From positions 3,925,185 to 3,989,184 of the forward strand of contig NC_059283.1 in assembly GCF_017591435.1 (NCBI RefSeq): a stretch of 64,000 bases of DNA. Reading direction: 5' to 3'. Made by a program: the position numbers and the translations under genes. Numbering within the stretch: the first letter of the stretch is position 1; each line of letters starts with the position of its first letter. The stretch comes from Portunus trituberculatus (Eukaryota > Arthropoda > Malacostraca > Decapoda > Portunidae). Below are positions 25,872 to 38,682 of this stretch, piece after piece. The notes under the pieces are model-generated. The model worked only from the letters and a program-made list of their open reading frames with translations, did no database searches and was not told where the DNA came from.

Positions 25872-26185
25872 TCTAGACTAAACTTGATGTAGAATACCTA
25901 TTTTAACCTATTCTAATCATGACGGATCTTTGTTTTGAGGTCATTTACGTCTGCTTCACCTTCTAGTTTGACTGAAAGCAGACCTGTTGCCTCTTGCATG
26001 GGAATTTTGGAGGCTCGGAGAGAAGGTGGGCTAACGAGTCTCCCCGAAATTAATGAGCTGTTTAAGATCTCGTTTAGCAAGGCAGGTAATGGCCTAGTTA
26101 CCTGAACCTCCCCAGGTAATCAGGTTAAATCAGGTAAAGTTACGCGGAGGCAAAAAGTCGCGAAATTTGACGTGAAGGGAAGCCT

Positions 26186-26188
<3 letters not shown>
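25872..26188. other. Unique patch rich in ACCTG/CAGGTAA words
   Basis: CAGGTAA, TTACCTG and CAGGTT recur at 26090-26140, beside GAAATTAATGAGCTG (26046-26060). No exon. Confidence 0.45.
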
Positions 26189-26248
<60 letters not shown>

Positions 26249-26419
26249 TATTTAAGATTGACTTTTATCAATTTTAAAGTGTGAAATTGGTCCATAGAAC
26301 ACGTTAATGTCTGTATTAGCTGCATGCATGAAATTTCACAGATTCAAGCAAAATTAACGAAAGAAAACTGAATAAACGAGAGGAAAGGGGGGAACAACTA
26401 AATAAAATCATAAAACAAT

Positions 26420-26457
<38 letters not shown>
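26189..26457. repeat. (GT)n 26189-26246 and (GA)n 26421-26457
   Basis: Pure dinucleotide arrays with AT-rich unique DNA between. Confidence 0.95.
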
Positions 26458-26459
<2 letters not shown>

Positions 26460-27595
26460 CTGAGTAATGACAAATCTAAGTAGTAATAATGTTCTATAAT
26501 TTTAAGCATGGCATATCACGCACTTCCATCATATAATAATCCCTCACATTATCACAAATCCAGCAATCCTGAAGAAAGAGAGGCATGAAGAAAACGAATT
26601 ACCAACATAAATCTAAGTTCTCATAATATACAAATCTTCAGTATGTATATATCACGTATTTTGCATCTATCATATTTCTTATAACTAAATGTGGAACAGA
26701 AGAAAAAAAAATCACCCTCTATAACAAATTTAACCCTAAAGAAATGTAGGAAAAAGAAAAAAAAATATAAAGACATAAATCAAAGCACGAGTTATAATAT
26801 CTCCCCATTTTTAGTACCCACATGGAACGTATTTTACACTCTTTTTTGGTGCAGTCCTTCACCTTCCCGCGGACGTTGAATCGCTGAAATGACATCACGG
26901 GGAGCCATTGGGAGGGAGGAGTGAGTGCTTCATTGTTTGAGGTGCAGAAGGACGAGCAGTGCGAGGTGATTTACGAGGAACATGTGACGGCTTGGGGCGT
27001 GAGAAATGGCGGAAGGGAAGCGTCAGGTTAGAGAGAGAAAGAAAAAGAGAGAGAGGAAGAGTAAGGGGGGTTAGGGGTGGGAAATAGAGAGGGAGAGGTT
27101 CAAGGTGTGTATTCCAGAGTCTCGGGAAAATCATACCGCCCACTTCCTTCTATCTCACCTGAAACTCCCATGGATTCCACCTGTCCACATCTCACCTGTC
27201 TAACCTTTCATTCCCGGCGGCTCAGGTGAGAGGATGCTGTCACGTGCGGAGGCAGGAGATAGAGGAAGGGAGAGGAGGAGAAAATGGATAAGGAAAGATG
27301 AGAAGCGAAAAACCCTTCACTCACTACCCCTCCTCTTCTCTCCCCCATGCCTCCTGCTGCTCCTCCTTCGGGATATCAAAAGAAAGTGGGAAATATCGAA
27401 GTAGAAATCACGTCTCTGCAGAAGACATGTAAAGCTGTCGAAACGCTGCAACGCGGAAATTAGCTGCCAGTGTGTTGGAAATCGTCTCTTGGTGGGAGGC
27501 GGAGGGATGGCTTGGAGAGGGAGGAAAGTAGGGGAAGGAGGAAGGAGAATGTGTGAGCACCAGAAGTAGTTGTAGTAGTAGTAGTGGTAGTATTG

Positions 27596-27598
<3 letters not shown>
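26458..27598. other. AT-rich then GC-neutral unique DNA
   Basis: 26458-26840 is AT-rich. 26840-27580 is mixed with short GA-rich pieces and AGT triplets at 27565-27598. No gene found. Confidence 0.6.
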
Positions 27599-27645
<47 letters not shown>

Positions 27646-27749
27646 GTTATGTTTCAACTGCCCCTTTCATAACATATTGTCCATTTCAATTTTTTTTACG
27701 TACTTTTTTTGGAAGGATAAATGGCCGCCATGTTTTAAACGTAGGAGAG

Positions 27750-27809
<60 letters not shown>
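27599..27809. repeat. (GT)n 27599-27644 and (CA)n 27754-27809
   Basis: Complementary arrays in inverted orientation, about 110 bp apart. Confidence 0.95.
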
Positions 27810-28586
<777 letters not shown>

Positions 28587-28589
28587 CTC

Positions 28590-29155
28590 CGTAATGTTCT
28601 CCCAGTCCACATAAGTAAAGAGAGGAAAAGAGAGAAAGGAAGAAAGACAATCAATGAAAGAAACACTCAACTGCTTACGAATTACTCTTTTTTTTTCCTC
28701 CTCTCTGTTTTCCCCCTCTCTTTTTCCCGCCATGTATTCGCACTTGTCCTCCTCGCCTTTCCCTCCCTACTCAGTATTTTCCCGCCTCACACTGCGACCA
28801 AATGGATCTTCCTCTTCCATGGGACATTATCATATAAATCTGTGCAGTCCTGGCCGCCTTCCAGCACCAAAAGAAACACCAGGCTGGGAGGAGAAACAGC
28901 CGGACACTGGAATTGCCTATTGGACTTATTTAGGGAATTGAAAAGGAGGCTTAATGAAATGCAAACGAACGCACCCACCCGCCCAGACACCCACCCAGCC
29001 ACCTGCTACCTGGCCAAGGTGTGCAGGTGCGTGCAGGTGAGGGACCAGCTGAAGGGAAGCAGGTGAGGGAAGTAGGTAAGAGAAATAGGTTGGGGAAATA
29101 GGAAGTGTTGATTGTTCGGTTTTACTGCTGCTACTTTTCTGCTATTCCTGCTACT
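28590..29155. other. Mixed unique DNA
   Basis: 28780-29060 is balanced in composition, with AATGAAATGCAAACG (28957-28971, POU-like) and CACCTGC/CAGGTG words. One + frame runs through from the CT array but shows no splice or start context. Possible conserved non-coding DNA. Confidence 0.4.
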
Positions 29156-29157
29156 AC

Positions 29158-29162
29158 TCCTT

Positions 29163-29219
<57 letters not shown>

Positions 29220-29316
29220 TTACTACACTACTTTATTTCTCACTGAATTTCTAATGTTTTTATTTTTCAGTTCCTTTATGCCAGATTTTGTACTACTACT
29301 ACTACTACTGCTACTG

Positions 29317-29355
<39 letters not shown>
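29158..29355. repeat. Two (CTA)n arrays
   Basis: 29158-29225 and 29290-29355, with a few CTG/TAT variants. Confidence 0.95.
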
Positions 29356-29631
29356 TCACTCCAACCACCACCACTATTTCTACTACTGCTTGATGATGGT
29401 TAGGGGAAGGGAGAAAAAATGTATTGTTTTCCTTTCCCTTGAGGTTTGAGGAGACAGAGGAATGCGGAATGCGGGCGTAGGAGGAAGGGAGGGAGAGAAA
29501 TTTAAATGAAGCTCAGAATACGAGGTTGTAAAGAAGGGAGGAGATGTATATATGAAGTGAAATGGAGAGTATACATAGCGGGTTCATAGGAAGGGTCTTA
29601 GCATACACACAAACACGTACATTGAGGGTAT

Positions 29632-30223
<592 letters not shown>

Positions 30224-30560
30224 GAAAGGGAGTGATTTTATTTGCTTAGAGGAAAAGAAGGAGTGGAATAAAGGAGATAATTTAGAAAGAGAGTAATTGC
30301 ATGTGCATAGAGGAGGAGAGGGGAATAAAGAACGGAAACAGTTAAGAAAGAGAATAGTTTAAGTACATATAGGAAAAGATGAAGAGATGGAATAAAGGAG
30401 AAGAGAATTTAGAGAAAAGAATCTCATATGCACAGCGAGAAAAAGAGTAAAGTTGATAATTAAGAAAGAATAATTTTATGCTAAGACGCGAATGAAAATG
30501 AATATTGAAGATAATCTAAAGAGAACAATTTGAAGAGACATATATGAGAAATGAACTGTG
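30224..30560. repeat. Six-unit degenerate purine-rich minisatellite (52-66 bp)
   Basis: Units start GAAAG(A/G)GAGTAATT-like at about 30224, 30285, 30346, 30412, 30464 and 30519. Several share a CATATGCATAG-like centre and a GGAATAAAGGA segment. Divergence is high, so the array is old. Confidence 0.6.
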
Positions 30561-30829
30561 AAATCCATTCCTGAATATCAAAGACGAGTGTTCGGAGTGA
30601 ATAGGAAGGAGTTACAGGTGCAAAGGATGGAAGGATAAAGGGAGTGAAGGAGCAGGGATGGTGGAAGGGAGCAGTGTGGTAATTACCCTTGCAACTACTG
30701 GTGTCAAGCTTCACCCAAAGCCAGGCAGGACAAAAGCACGGCAGGCTGAACTAAGTCACATTATGGCGACCTGGAAATGAGTGAGTGTCGACTGCTATGT
30801 TACTGACGCTAATGCCTTGCTGCTGCCTC

Positions 30830-30888
30830 TACTGCTACTGCTACTGCTACTGCTACTACTGCTACTACTGCTACTGCTGCTGCTGCTG

Positions 30889-30928
<40 letters not shown>

Positions 30929-30972
30929 CTTCTGATACTAATAATTCCTTCATTTATCCGCCTCAAATGTGG

Positions 30973-31034
<62 letters not shown>

Positions 31035-31061
31035 TTACTACTACTACTACTACTACTACTA
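30830..31061. repeat. (CTG/CTA)n and (CTA)n arrays
   Basis: CTG/CTA mixture 30820-30927, then pure CTA 30973-31061 with a single ATT interruption. Runs of CAC follow at 31081-31145. Confidence 0.95.
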
Positions 31062-31224
31062 CACTCAAATCATCAGTAAAGCACCACCACTACTATTCAA
31101 CACACCAACCACACTCCTTCACCACAGTCACCACCACCACCACACGCTCCCCCTCGCCTCTACCATCGATCTCTCCCGGACTCTCGTGTCTTAAAGGTGT
31201 TGGCTTGCTGTGCCGCCTCATGTC

Positions 31225-31508
31225 AGGTCATGCTAGGCCGTGTTGGCAGCAGCTGGGGGTCACGATGCGTCCACCCTGGGTCACAGTTACATCCCTCAAG
31301 GTCACAGTGACTCGATTCGTGGCCGTGTCGATGCCAAGTCAGGTCGTGTGAGGTCAGTGAGGCGTGGCGTGATTGGTGGGGCGTGTTGGGTCACTAGAGT
31401 TCCTGCAGGAGGGTCAAGATGGGATCGTGTTCTGTTCTGGGTCATTGTGTGGGTGTTTGGAGCCGTGCTGAGGTCACTGGTGTTGTTCCTGAGGTCACCT
31501 GAAGGTCA
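31225..31508 (+). promoter_or_regulatory. Cluster of eleven nuclear-receptor half-sites
   Basis: (A/G)GGTCA occurs on the same strand at 31225, 31257, 31278, 31299, 31351, 31388, 31411, 31439, 31471, 31492 and 31503. The one at 31299 extends to TCAAGGTCA, the FTZ-F1/SF-1 type monomer site. Half-sites of both orientations continue to about 32025. This could be a receptor-binding region or a degenerate repeat. Confidence 0.35.
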
Positions 31509-33391
31509 CACTGATGTTTCTTTACTTTTTTTCATTATTTTAGTACTTCAAATTGAGAAAAAAGAGAAGAAGGAAGTAAAATCAATAATAAAAGTCAGAA
31601 CATTTTTTTTTTCAGTATTTTAATATAGAAAGCTGAAACTTTCCACGGTATTCTATTTTCGTTGTATTTGTGGTACAGTTTTTACTTGAGTCTCTGTGGC
31701 TAACTTAATTCAGGATACGATGAAGGGAAATAGAGAGAGAAAATCCACTTCAGAATCAGTGACGTGGAGTGACCAAGTGGAGAAGGAAGGGAACGGATCA
31801 TTGGGTTAGCTTTGTGTGACCTGAGAAGAGGCGGGTAGGAAGTGACCTATTCTTAGATACAGGTCACAAGCAAGTCACGAACAAGACACTTTGACATTTG
31901 CATTAGTGATTCCCAGAGTAACCATTAGTCATTTTAAGGTCACTAGTAGGTCTAAGTTCTGTTTCTGGAGTGAGGTCAGGTAAGAGTTCATGGTCACGCT
32001 ATTTCTGGATGCATATGAGGTCAATGAGATGTAGTGACGTCACGAGTGATGGAAAGGCACTTCTCACCTGCATTTCCTATGACGAACGGGAAGAGGCGGA
32101 GATGGTGATAATAGTGGTGTTGGAGAAGGTGAAAGTGATGAATGAGGAGGAGGGAGAGGGTGAGGAAGAGAAGGTGGTGAAGGAAGGGAGAGAAGTTGAA
32201 AGGAGGAAGATGCATGAGGAAGAAATACGAAGAGAAAGAGAAGTAAGAGGAGGAGGAGGAAGACATAAACACACGTGCATCATGTGGGCGTCCTTGACCT
32301 GTATTGCTCGTGTATAGTTCATGTATGAGGCGCGAGGCTGGTGGGGCGAAAAATGACGTAAATTTATGCACTGCACGTCCCTGTGTTTGGCTACGCTCGT
32401 GTTTGTGAGGGAGTAGGAAGCAGGGAAGGTGTGTCTCAGGTGTGAATGTTCTGCCTTCAGATTTTATGCATTTTGAAGTTCTTTTTAATTTTGATTTTGT
32501 GTAGATTTTCCGTTTTTTTAGTATTTATTTTTTGTGACTAGTAAATGAAAATTGAACACAAACGGGTATTTAAGTTTATATATACGTCTAGTTTATTTTT
32601 CTGAGGTCATGTCATCACTTTAGAATATTTATGTGGAATATTTCATCTCTTTTAAGTCCTTCAATCTCTAAAACTTCTTTTATTTTAATAGGAAATAACT
32701 TTGTGTTTCTCTCAGGTTGTCATGATTTTGAAGTTTATTTGTTGTACTTTTTTTTAAGCTTTTTATGGCCTTAAGTACCTCTTGTTCTATAAAATCCTTG
32801 AAACACACGGAAATTTAGGTTTAAGAGGAGACAGAAAGAGAAAAATGCTGTTTATTGTATCGGGCAGTTCACGAACGGCATAGAATCTCACAGGCCATGT
32901 TTGAGTTCACTCGTGCATCACCATATCGAGGGCAGGGATGGAGGCGAGGGTAAGGTAGCACCAGTTGTCCATTTTTTGTGTTCTTGTCCCGGCACGTGGC
33001 GAGTCTGGGGAATGGAAGGGAAGGTGGCGATTCTATAAAGTGTGTTGTTTGAAGCGCAGGGAACGTAGCAGTAGTATCTTGGCGTGGATGAAGCACCGCC
33101 CCGCCTCCACACGACCCCTGTTTCCTGGAAGATCTGCGCCGCCCTTTTCCTGCCTCACCTCCGGGAGTCACCGAAATTGGCCATTGCTTTCCGAAGGTCG
33201 TCACTCTCCCGGCTTTATTTCTCCCGTGTTGGCGTGTGGTCGTGCTGCCCGGGGGACTTCACGACCACCTCTTGTTTTGTCTTGTTTCTGTGTTTCTCTC
33301 ACTGTCTCTTTCTATGTCTCTCTTCTTCCTCTGTCTTGTATTTGATAGTAATTTTTCTCTATACTCTCCTTGTCTTTATGTGTTTCCTCTG
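31509..33391. other. Unique DNA, partly GC-rich
   Basis: 31760-32040 carries further AGGTCA/TGACC words. 32085-32265 is GGA/purine-rich. 32460-32860 is AT-rich. 32870-33260 is GC-neutral with several CGs. No exon with both splice signals was found. Confidence 0.5.
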
Positions 33392-33520
33392 TTTTTTTTT
33401 TTTTTTTTTTTTTTTACATTACAAGGGCACTGGCCAAGGGAAAACAGTGTTGGAAAAAAAAAATCCCGCTGGTTGCCAGGCCCTGTTAAGAGGAAAGTAG
33501 GAGAAAGAAAAACAAAAAAT

Positions 33521-33817
33521 CTAAAAGGAGGGTGGGGAAGGCATGCAGTTAGCAAGTTCAGAAGAGCAGACAGCATGAAAACAGCGGTAGAAGACAGATA
33601 AAGATGCAACATTGCGGCGGTGACTTAAAGAATCAAGACAGTCAGTTAGAGGAGAAGAGTTGATAAGACGAAAAGCTTTAGATTCCACCTTGTTTAGTAA
33701 AGCTGTGTGTGGATCCCCCAGACATGAGAGCCATACTCCATACACGGGCGGATAAGGCCCTTGTACAGAGCAAGCAGCTGGGAGGAGAGAAAAATGGACG
33801 AAGACGCCATAGGACAC
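33521..33817 (-). pseudogene. C-terminal LINE ORF2 fragment
   Basis: This open minus-strand segment of about 98 residues carries FRLINSSPLTDCLDSLSHRR followed by a Cys-containing stretch ending near ELANC. It is the conserved tail after the RT domain in arthropod jockey-like elements. It is in a different frame from the catalytic segment upstream and has no start of its own. Confidence 0.75.
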
Positions 33818-33876
33818 CTAACTTCTTGGAAGCTGATTTAGCAAGAGTAGAGATGTGAAATTTCCAGTTTAGATTT

Positions 33877-34163
33877 TTAGTGAAGGATAGACCGAGTGTG
33901 TTTAATGTAGAGGAGAGGGAAGTTGAGTGTTATTGAAGAAGAGAGGATAGTTGTCTGGAAGGTTATGTCGAGTAGATAGTTGTAGAAATTGAGTTTTGAG
34001 GCATTGAACAAAACCAGGTTTTCTCTGCCCCAATCAGAAACAAGTGAAAGATCAGAAGTTAGGCGTCCTATAGCATCTCGCCTTGAGTCATTTAATTGTT
34101 GTTGGGTTGGGCGTCTGTTGAACGCTGTTGAATAATGCAAGGTGGTATCATCAGCATAGGAGT
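33877..34163 (-). pseudogene. LINE RT fragment with the YADD catalytic box and thumb
   Basis: The minus-strand frame reads YADDTTLHYS and continues for about 85 residues with a WGRENLVLFNASK segment typical of the RT region after the catalytic aspartates. It then runs out into scrambled sequence. The active-site codons are intact even though the reading frame around them is broken. Confidence 0.8.
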
Positions 34164-34184
34164 GGATAGGGCATTGAGTCAGAT

Positions 34185-34613
34185 TTAGGAGATCATTGAT
34201 GAATAATAGAAAGAGAGTGGGTGATAGGACAGAACCCTGTGGAACACCACTGTTGATAGTTTTAGGGAAGAACAGTGACCGTCTACTACAGCAGCAATAG
34301 AACGATCGGAAAGGAAACTGGAGATGAAGGTACAGAGAGAAGGATAGAATCCGTAGGAGGGTAGTTTAGAAATTAAAGATTTGTGCCAGACTCTATCGAA
34401 GGCTTTCGATATGTCAAGGCCGACAGCAAAGGTTTCACCGAAGTCCCTAAAAGAGGATGACCAAGATTCAGTTAGGAAAGTAAGAAGATCACCAGTAGAT
34501 CTGCCTTTACGGAAACCATACTGGCAATCAGAGAGAAGGTTGTGAGCTGATAGATGCCTCATTATCTTCCTATTAAGGATAGACTCAAAGGCTTTAGAAA
34601 GGCAGGAAATCAA
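34185..34613 (-). pseudogene. LINE RT fragment (fingers/palm, FRKGRST and FDRVWH blocks)
   Basis: This is the longest intact part of the RT, about 130 residues on the minus strand, with CLSKAFESILNRKI, YGFRKGRSTGDLL and DISKAFDRVWHKSL. A single-base shift near 34240 throws the following PQGS motif out of frame. Its upstream neighbour at 34648-34920 carries GPDGVPP in another frame. Confidence 0.85.
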
Positions 34614-34647
34614 AGCTATAGGGCGGTAGTTAGAAGGATTGGAGTGG

Positions 34648-34920
34648 TCACCTTTTTAGGGACAGGTTGAATGTGAGCAAACTTCCAGCAAGAAGGATAA
34701 ATAGAAGTAGAGAGACACAGATGAAAGAGTTTGACCAGGCAGTGAGCGAGTTCGGAAGCACAGTTTTGAGAACAACAGGAGGGACTCCATCCGGACCGTA
34801 AGCCTTCCGAGAATCAAGGCCAGAGAGGGCCAGGAAAACGTCTTTATAAAGAATTTTAATTTTAGGGATGAAGTAGTCAGAGGGTGGAGGAGTAGGAGGA
34901 ATATGCCCAGAATCATCCAA
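34648..34920 (-). pseudogene. N-terminal LINE RT fragment
   Basis: This minus-strand stretch has DDSGHIPPTPPPSDYF, a segment with LSGLDSRKAYGPDGVPPVVLK, then residues in a shifted frame. The GPDG(V/I)PP box is the start of the RT domain in jockey/CR1-type elements. The frame is lost near 34770 and ends in a stop near 34650. Confidence 0.8.
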
Positions 34921-35236
34921 AGTTGAGTTGGTAGCAAAGGTTTGAGCGAAGAGTTCAGCTTTAGAAAAGAAGAGACAGCTGTAGAGCCATCTGGATGAAG
35001 TAAAGGAGGGAAAGACGAAGAAGTAAAGTTGCTCTGTTTGCTCTTCCTATCTCCATCCCTCCTCCTCTCTTCAGAATTTCCCTCCTCCTTTATCTAATGC
35101 ATTGCTCTCCTTTCTCTCCCTCCTTATCTACCTCTTGTCATCGCTCTGTGTAACCCTCTTCCTTCCATCATCTTCCTCCCTTCCATCCTTCTCTCCTGTG
35201 TCCTTGCCTAACGTTTATCCACTCAAATCACCTGTA

Positions 35237-35396
<160 letters not shown>

Positions 35397-35441
35397 CTTC
35401 TTTTAGTCTTTTTCAAACATTTGTGAAGCTTGAGCAGTTTA

Positions 35442-35512
35442 TAGGTTAGGTCAGGTTAGGTTAGGTTAAATTAAGTTAAGTTCAGTTCAGGTCAGTTAGG
35501 TTGGGCTCACAA
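35442..35512 (+). repeat. Interstitial TTAGG-type telomere-like tract
   Basis: A run of degenerate AGGTT/TTAGG units covers about 70 bp, including GGTTAGGTTAGGTTA and variants such as AAGTTAAGTTCAGTTCAGG. TTAGG is the ancestral arthropod telomere repeat. It is flanked by ordinary sequence and lies about 50 bp from a long CT array, so it is internal, not a chromosome end. Confidence 0.6.
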
Positions 35513-35870
35513 ATCCTCTGCTCGATTTCATATTCACATTAAGGAAAAGTTTAAGAATTTCCTTCAGCAAGTTAGTTTTATCCCTTGATCCTTGTATATT
35601 GTAGGTAGCGCGAGGAAGGAGAGATGTTTGAGAATGCCTTACGAGAGTGTAGGCAATCAACATAGGTTTGGCCGCGGTGAGAAAAAGGAAGGAAGGGAGG
35701 GAAGGAGAGAAACAAGGAAGCAAAGGAGGAAAAGGGAAGTAGATATGAAGGAAGAAATGGAGAGATGTGAAGTGATGATAGAGGTGTCAATTCAAAGAGA
35801 GGAAAAGGAGTAAAGGAAAGAAAGAAAGAGGTGAAGAAAATGAGGAAAAATGAAAACAGAACGGAAATAA
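35513..35870. other. Mixed then purine-rich DNA
   Basis: The + strand is purine-rich from 35680. Nothing recognised. Confidence 0.65.
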
Positions 35871-36077
35871 TAGTAGTAGTAGTAGTAGTAGCAGTAGGAG
35901 TAGTAGTAGTAGTAGTAGCAGAAAGAACATCATCAGTAATAGCAGTAGTAATAGTAGTAGTAGTAGTAGTAGTAGCAGTAACAACATCATCAGTAATAGC
36001 AGTAGTAGTAGTAGTACAAATAGTAGTAGTAGAAGCAGTAGTAGTAGCAGCAGCAGCAGTAGTAGTAGTAGTAGTAG
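35871..36077. repeat. Interrupted (AGT)n array
   Basis: AGT with GCA, AAC and ATC interruptions. The segment AACATCATCAGTAATAGCAG is duplicated (about 35926 and 35982), so the array has a higher-order period of about 56 bp. Confidence 0.9.
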
Positions 36078-36260
36078 TTATTGTTTCTCACTTTATTTCT
36101 CCTACAAACTTTTCTCCCACTTATTGATTTCCTTTTGAGAATGAAGTGCCTCCTCTCTCCGGCCTCGTCTTAGCCACACCTTTTTTGTTTATTTGTTTAT
36201 TTGTCTTGGTCTGCGTGACGCTCTAATTTTGTTTTCCCTTTGCCTGAGTGAAAGTGTTCA

Positions 36261-36263
<3 letters not shown>

Positions 36264-36358
<95 letters not shown>

Positions 36359-36530
36359 CTCGTGATTTCTAGCCTCCGTTTCCCTTCTTCCTATCAAACA
36401 TTTCCATTATTCCTTCCTTGCATAAGAGAAGAGAGAGAGAGAGAGAGAGAGAGACAGTGAGAGAGAGAGAGAGACAGAAAACAGGAGGCAAACCGAAAGA
36501 CAGACAGACACACACACACACGCACACACT
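36264..36530. repeat. (CT)n 36264-36357, (GA)n 36427-36475, (CA)n
   Basis: CT and GA arrays face each other 70 bp apart. A short CA run lies at 36508-36530. Confidence 0.95.
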
Positions 36531-36779
36531 TTACAATGTTCCCTTTCTTCCTCACCCATATCCACCTACCTATACCTTTAAACGTACCTGTAATGAACGA
36601 TTCTCACCTGTAATACACCTGTCCTTACCTGCCCGGATAGTTACCTGGTCTTCTCGGCGGCGCGTGAAGGTACAAGTATTTTTTTTCCTTTTTCTCCGTT
36701 TTTTTCTCAATTCTTCATGTTCTTTCTTAAAATTTGGCTTTTCAAGTCTTCAGGGAGTAGTTAAAGGGGTAATGAATGT

Positions 36780-36814
<35 letters not shown>

Positions 36815-36848
36815 AGTTTTGGTACTTTTTCTTTCGGTGGCGTTCTTT

Positions 36849-36939
<91 letters not shown>
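36780..36939. repeat. (GA)n 36780-36812 and (CT)n 36851-36939
   Basis: Complementary arrays with a 38-bp spacer; a potential hairpin. Confidence 0.95.
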
Positions 36940-36942
<3 letters not shown>

Positions 36943-37280
36943 GTATTCCCATTTCAACTAATTTTCCTTCCCCTGAGCTAAATTTTCCCTCACCATTCCC
37001 TTCCCCATCGCTTTTTCCTCCCCTCAGTTCTTCTCTTTCTTTTTCCTCCCCTCTTTCCCCTTCCTCTTGGCGCCCATCACTTCACTTCCCCTGCCCCTCC
37101 CGTATCCTGCATTCTCTACCCTTCCCTCACCTCCCTGTCATCCCCTTTCCTCTCCTCTCTTCCCCTCTCTTCCCCTCACTTCCCCTCGGCGTGGTGGTTT
37201 CGTGTTTACTTTTCAATATTTGTTTCTCTTGGATGTTTGAGAGAGAACGCTATGTTGAATGTTTGACCAGCCTCCGGGCC

Positions 37281-38086
<806 letters not shown>

Positions 38087-38168
38087 GGATGGAGGTGGTG
38101 TGTGTGTTTCAGGTATTCCATATGTGTAGGTGTGGTTTTAGTCTGTTACTGGGGATGTGTGGTGTTTG

Positions 38169-38380
38169 TTAATCCCTTCAAGACTGGGACGCATTTTTAC
38201 CATGCGTTTTGGGTGTAATTGGATGATTTTATTTACAGCAGTAAGGTTCCATGGAGGTTAGAAAATTAATGGTCCAGAGTATCTGTTTTAATACCCATAT
38301 GAGTTTCTGAAGCTGTACAAAATCACCAAATAGTAACTTGAATATATATAAAGACGCGTCATGGTGCTGAAAGGGTTAAG
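38169..38380 (+). mobile_element. MITE copy 3 (about 212 bp, TTAA at both ends)
   Basis: The left end is TTAATCCCTTCAAGACTGGG and the right end is CATGGTGCTGAAAGGGTTAA. The two ends are imperfect inverted repeats of about 25-28 bp. The core matches the family. It sits between two units of a GT-rich tandem repeat. Confidence 0.82.
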
Positions 38381-38469
38381 GAATGGTAGATGGTGTGTTT
38401 CTAATATTCCAGGAAGGTTAGGTGTGGTGTTAGTCTTACTGGATCTTACTGGAATATGATGTCGTGAAT

Positions 38470-38682
38470 TTAATCCTTTTAGTACCGGGACGCGTTTTCA
38501 TATTCATTCTTCTTACTATTTACTGATTTTATACACTTTCAGAAACTTATGTGGGGATTAAAATAGTGAAGGTTGTGGCCATTAATATTCTGACTTCTAT
38601 AGAGCTTTCCTAATGTCAAGAAAATTATCTAATCGTACACAAATCTCAAGGTAAAAATGTGTTCTATTACTGTAGAGGCTAA
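38470..38682 (-). mobile_element. MITE copy 4 (inverted orientation)
   Basis: The interior is the reverse complement of the other copies (GGCCATTAATATTCTGAC replaces the forward core). Its left end is TTAATCCTTTTAGTACCGGG, and the right end has decayed to GGCTAA. It occupies the junction after that of copy 3 in the same tandem repeat. Confidence 0.8.

Larger units (their letters stand above)
33392..35035 (-). mobile_element. 5'-truncated, frameshifted non-LTR retrotransposon (jockey/CR1-like LINE)
   Basis: The minus strand encodes fragments of a reverse transcriptase in several frames. In order there are a DDSGHIPP segment (about 34900), a YGPDGVPP segment (about 34800), the QYGFRKGRST block (about 34510), the VGLDISKAFDRVWHKSL block (about 34400), a PQGSVL block reachable only after a frame change (about 34230), the catalytic YADD (34147-34158), and a C-terminal region with ALLNKVESKAFRLIN (about 33690). 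Frame changes near 34770, 34640 and 34240, plus further breaks, show it is dead. No endonuclease domain is present, so the copy is 5'-truncated near 35035. The 3' end has a 24-base A tail on the minus strand (33392-33415). These features are typical of jockey/CR1-like LINEs. I could not identify a convincing target-site duplication. Confidence 0.88.

Noticed and set aside
30785..31351. A + frame with Tyr or Thr runs continuing into a CpG-bearing region
   Set aside because: Homopolymer residues are translations of the CTA array, and the downstream part lacks splice signals and family similarity.
31225..31508. A coding exon (short + frames are open here)
   Set aside because: The frames follow the GGTCAC words, splice signals do not agree, and no domain is visible.
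35442..35512. A true telomere or chromosome end
   Set aside because: The tract is only about 70 bp, degenerate, and flanked on both sides by ordinary sequence.
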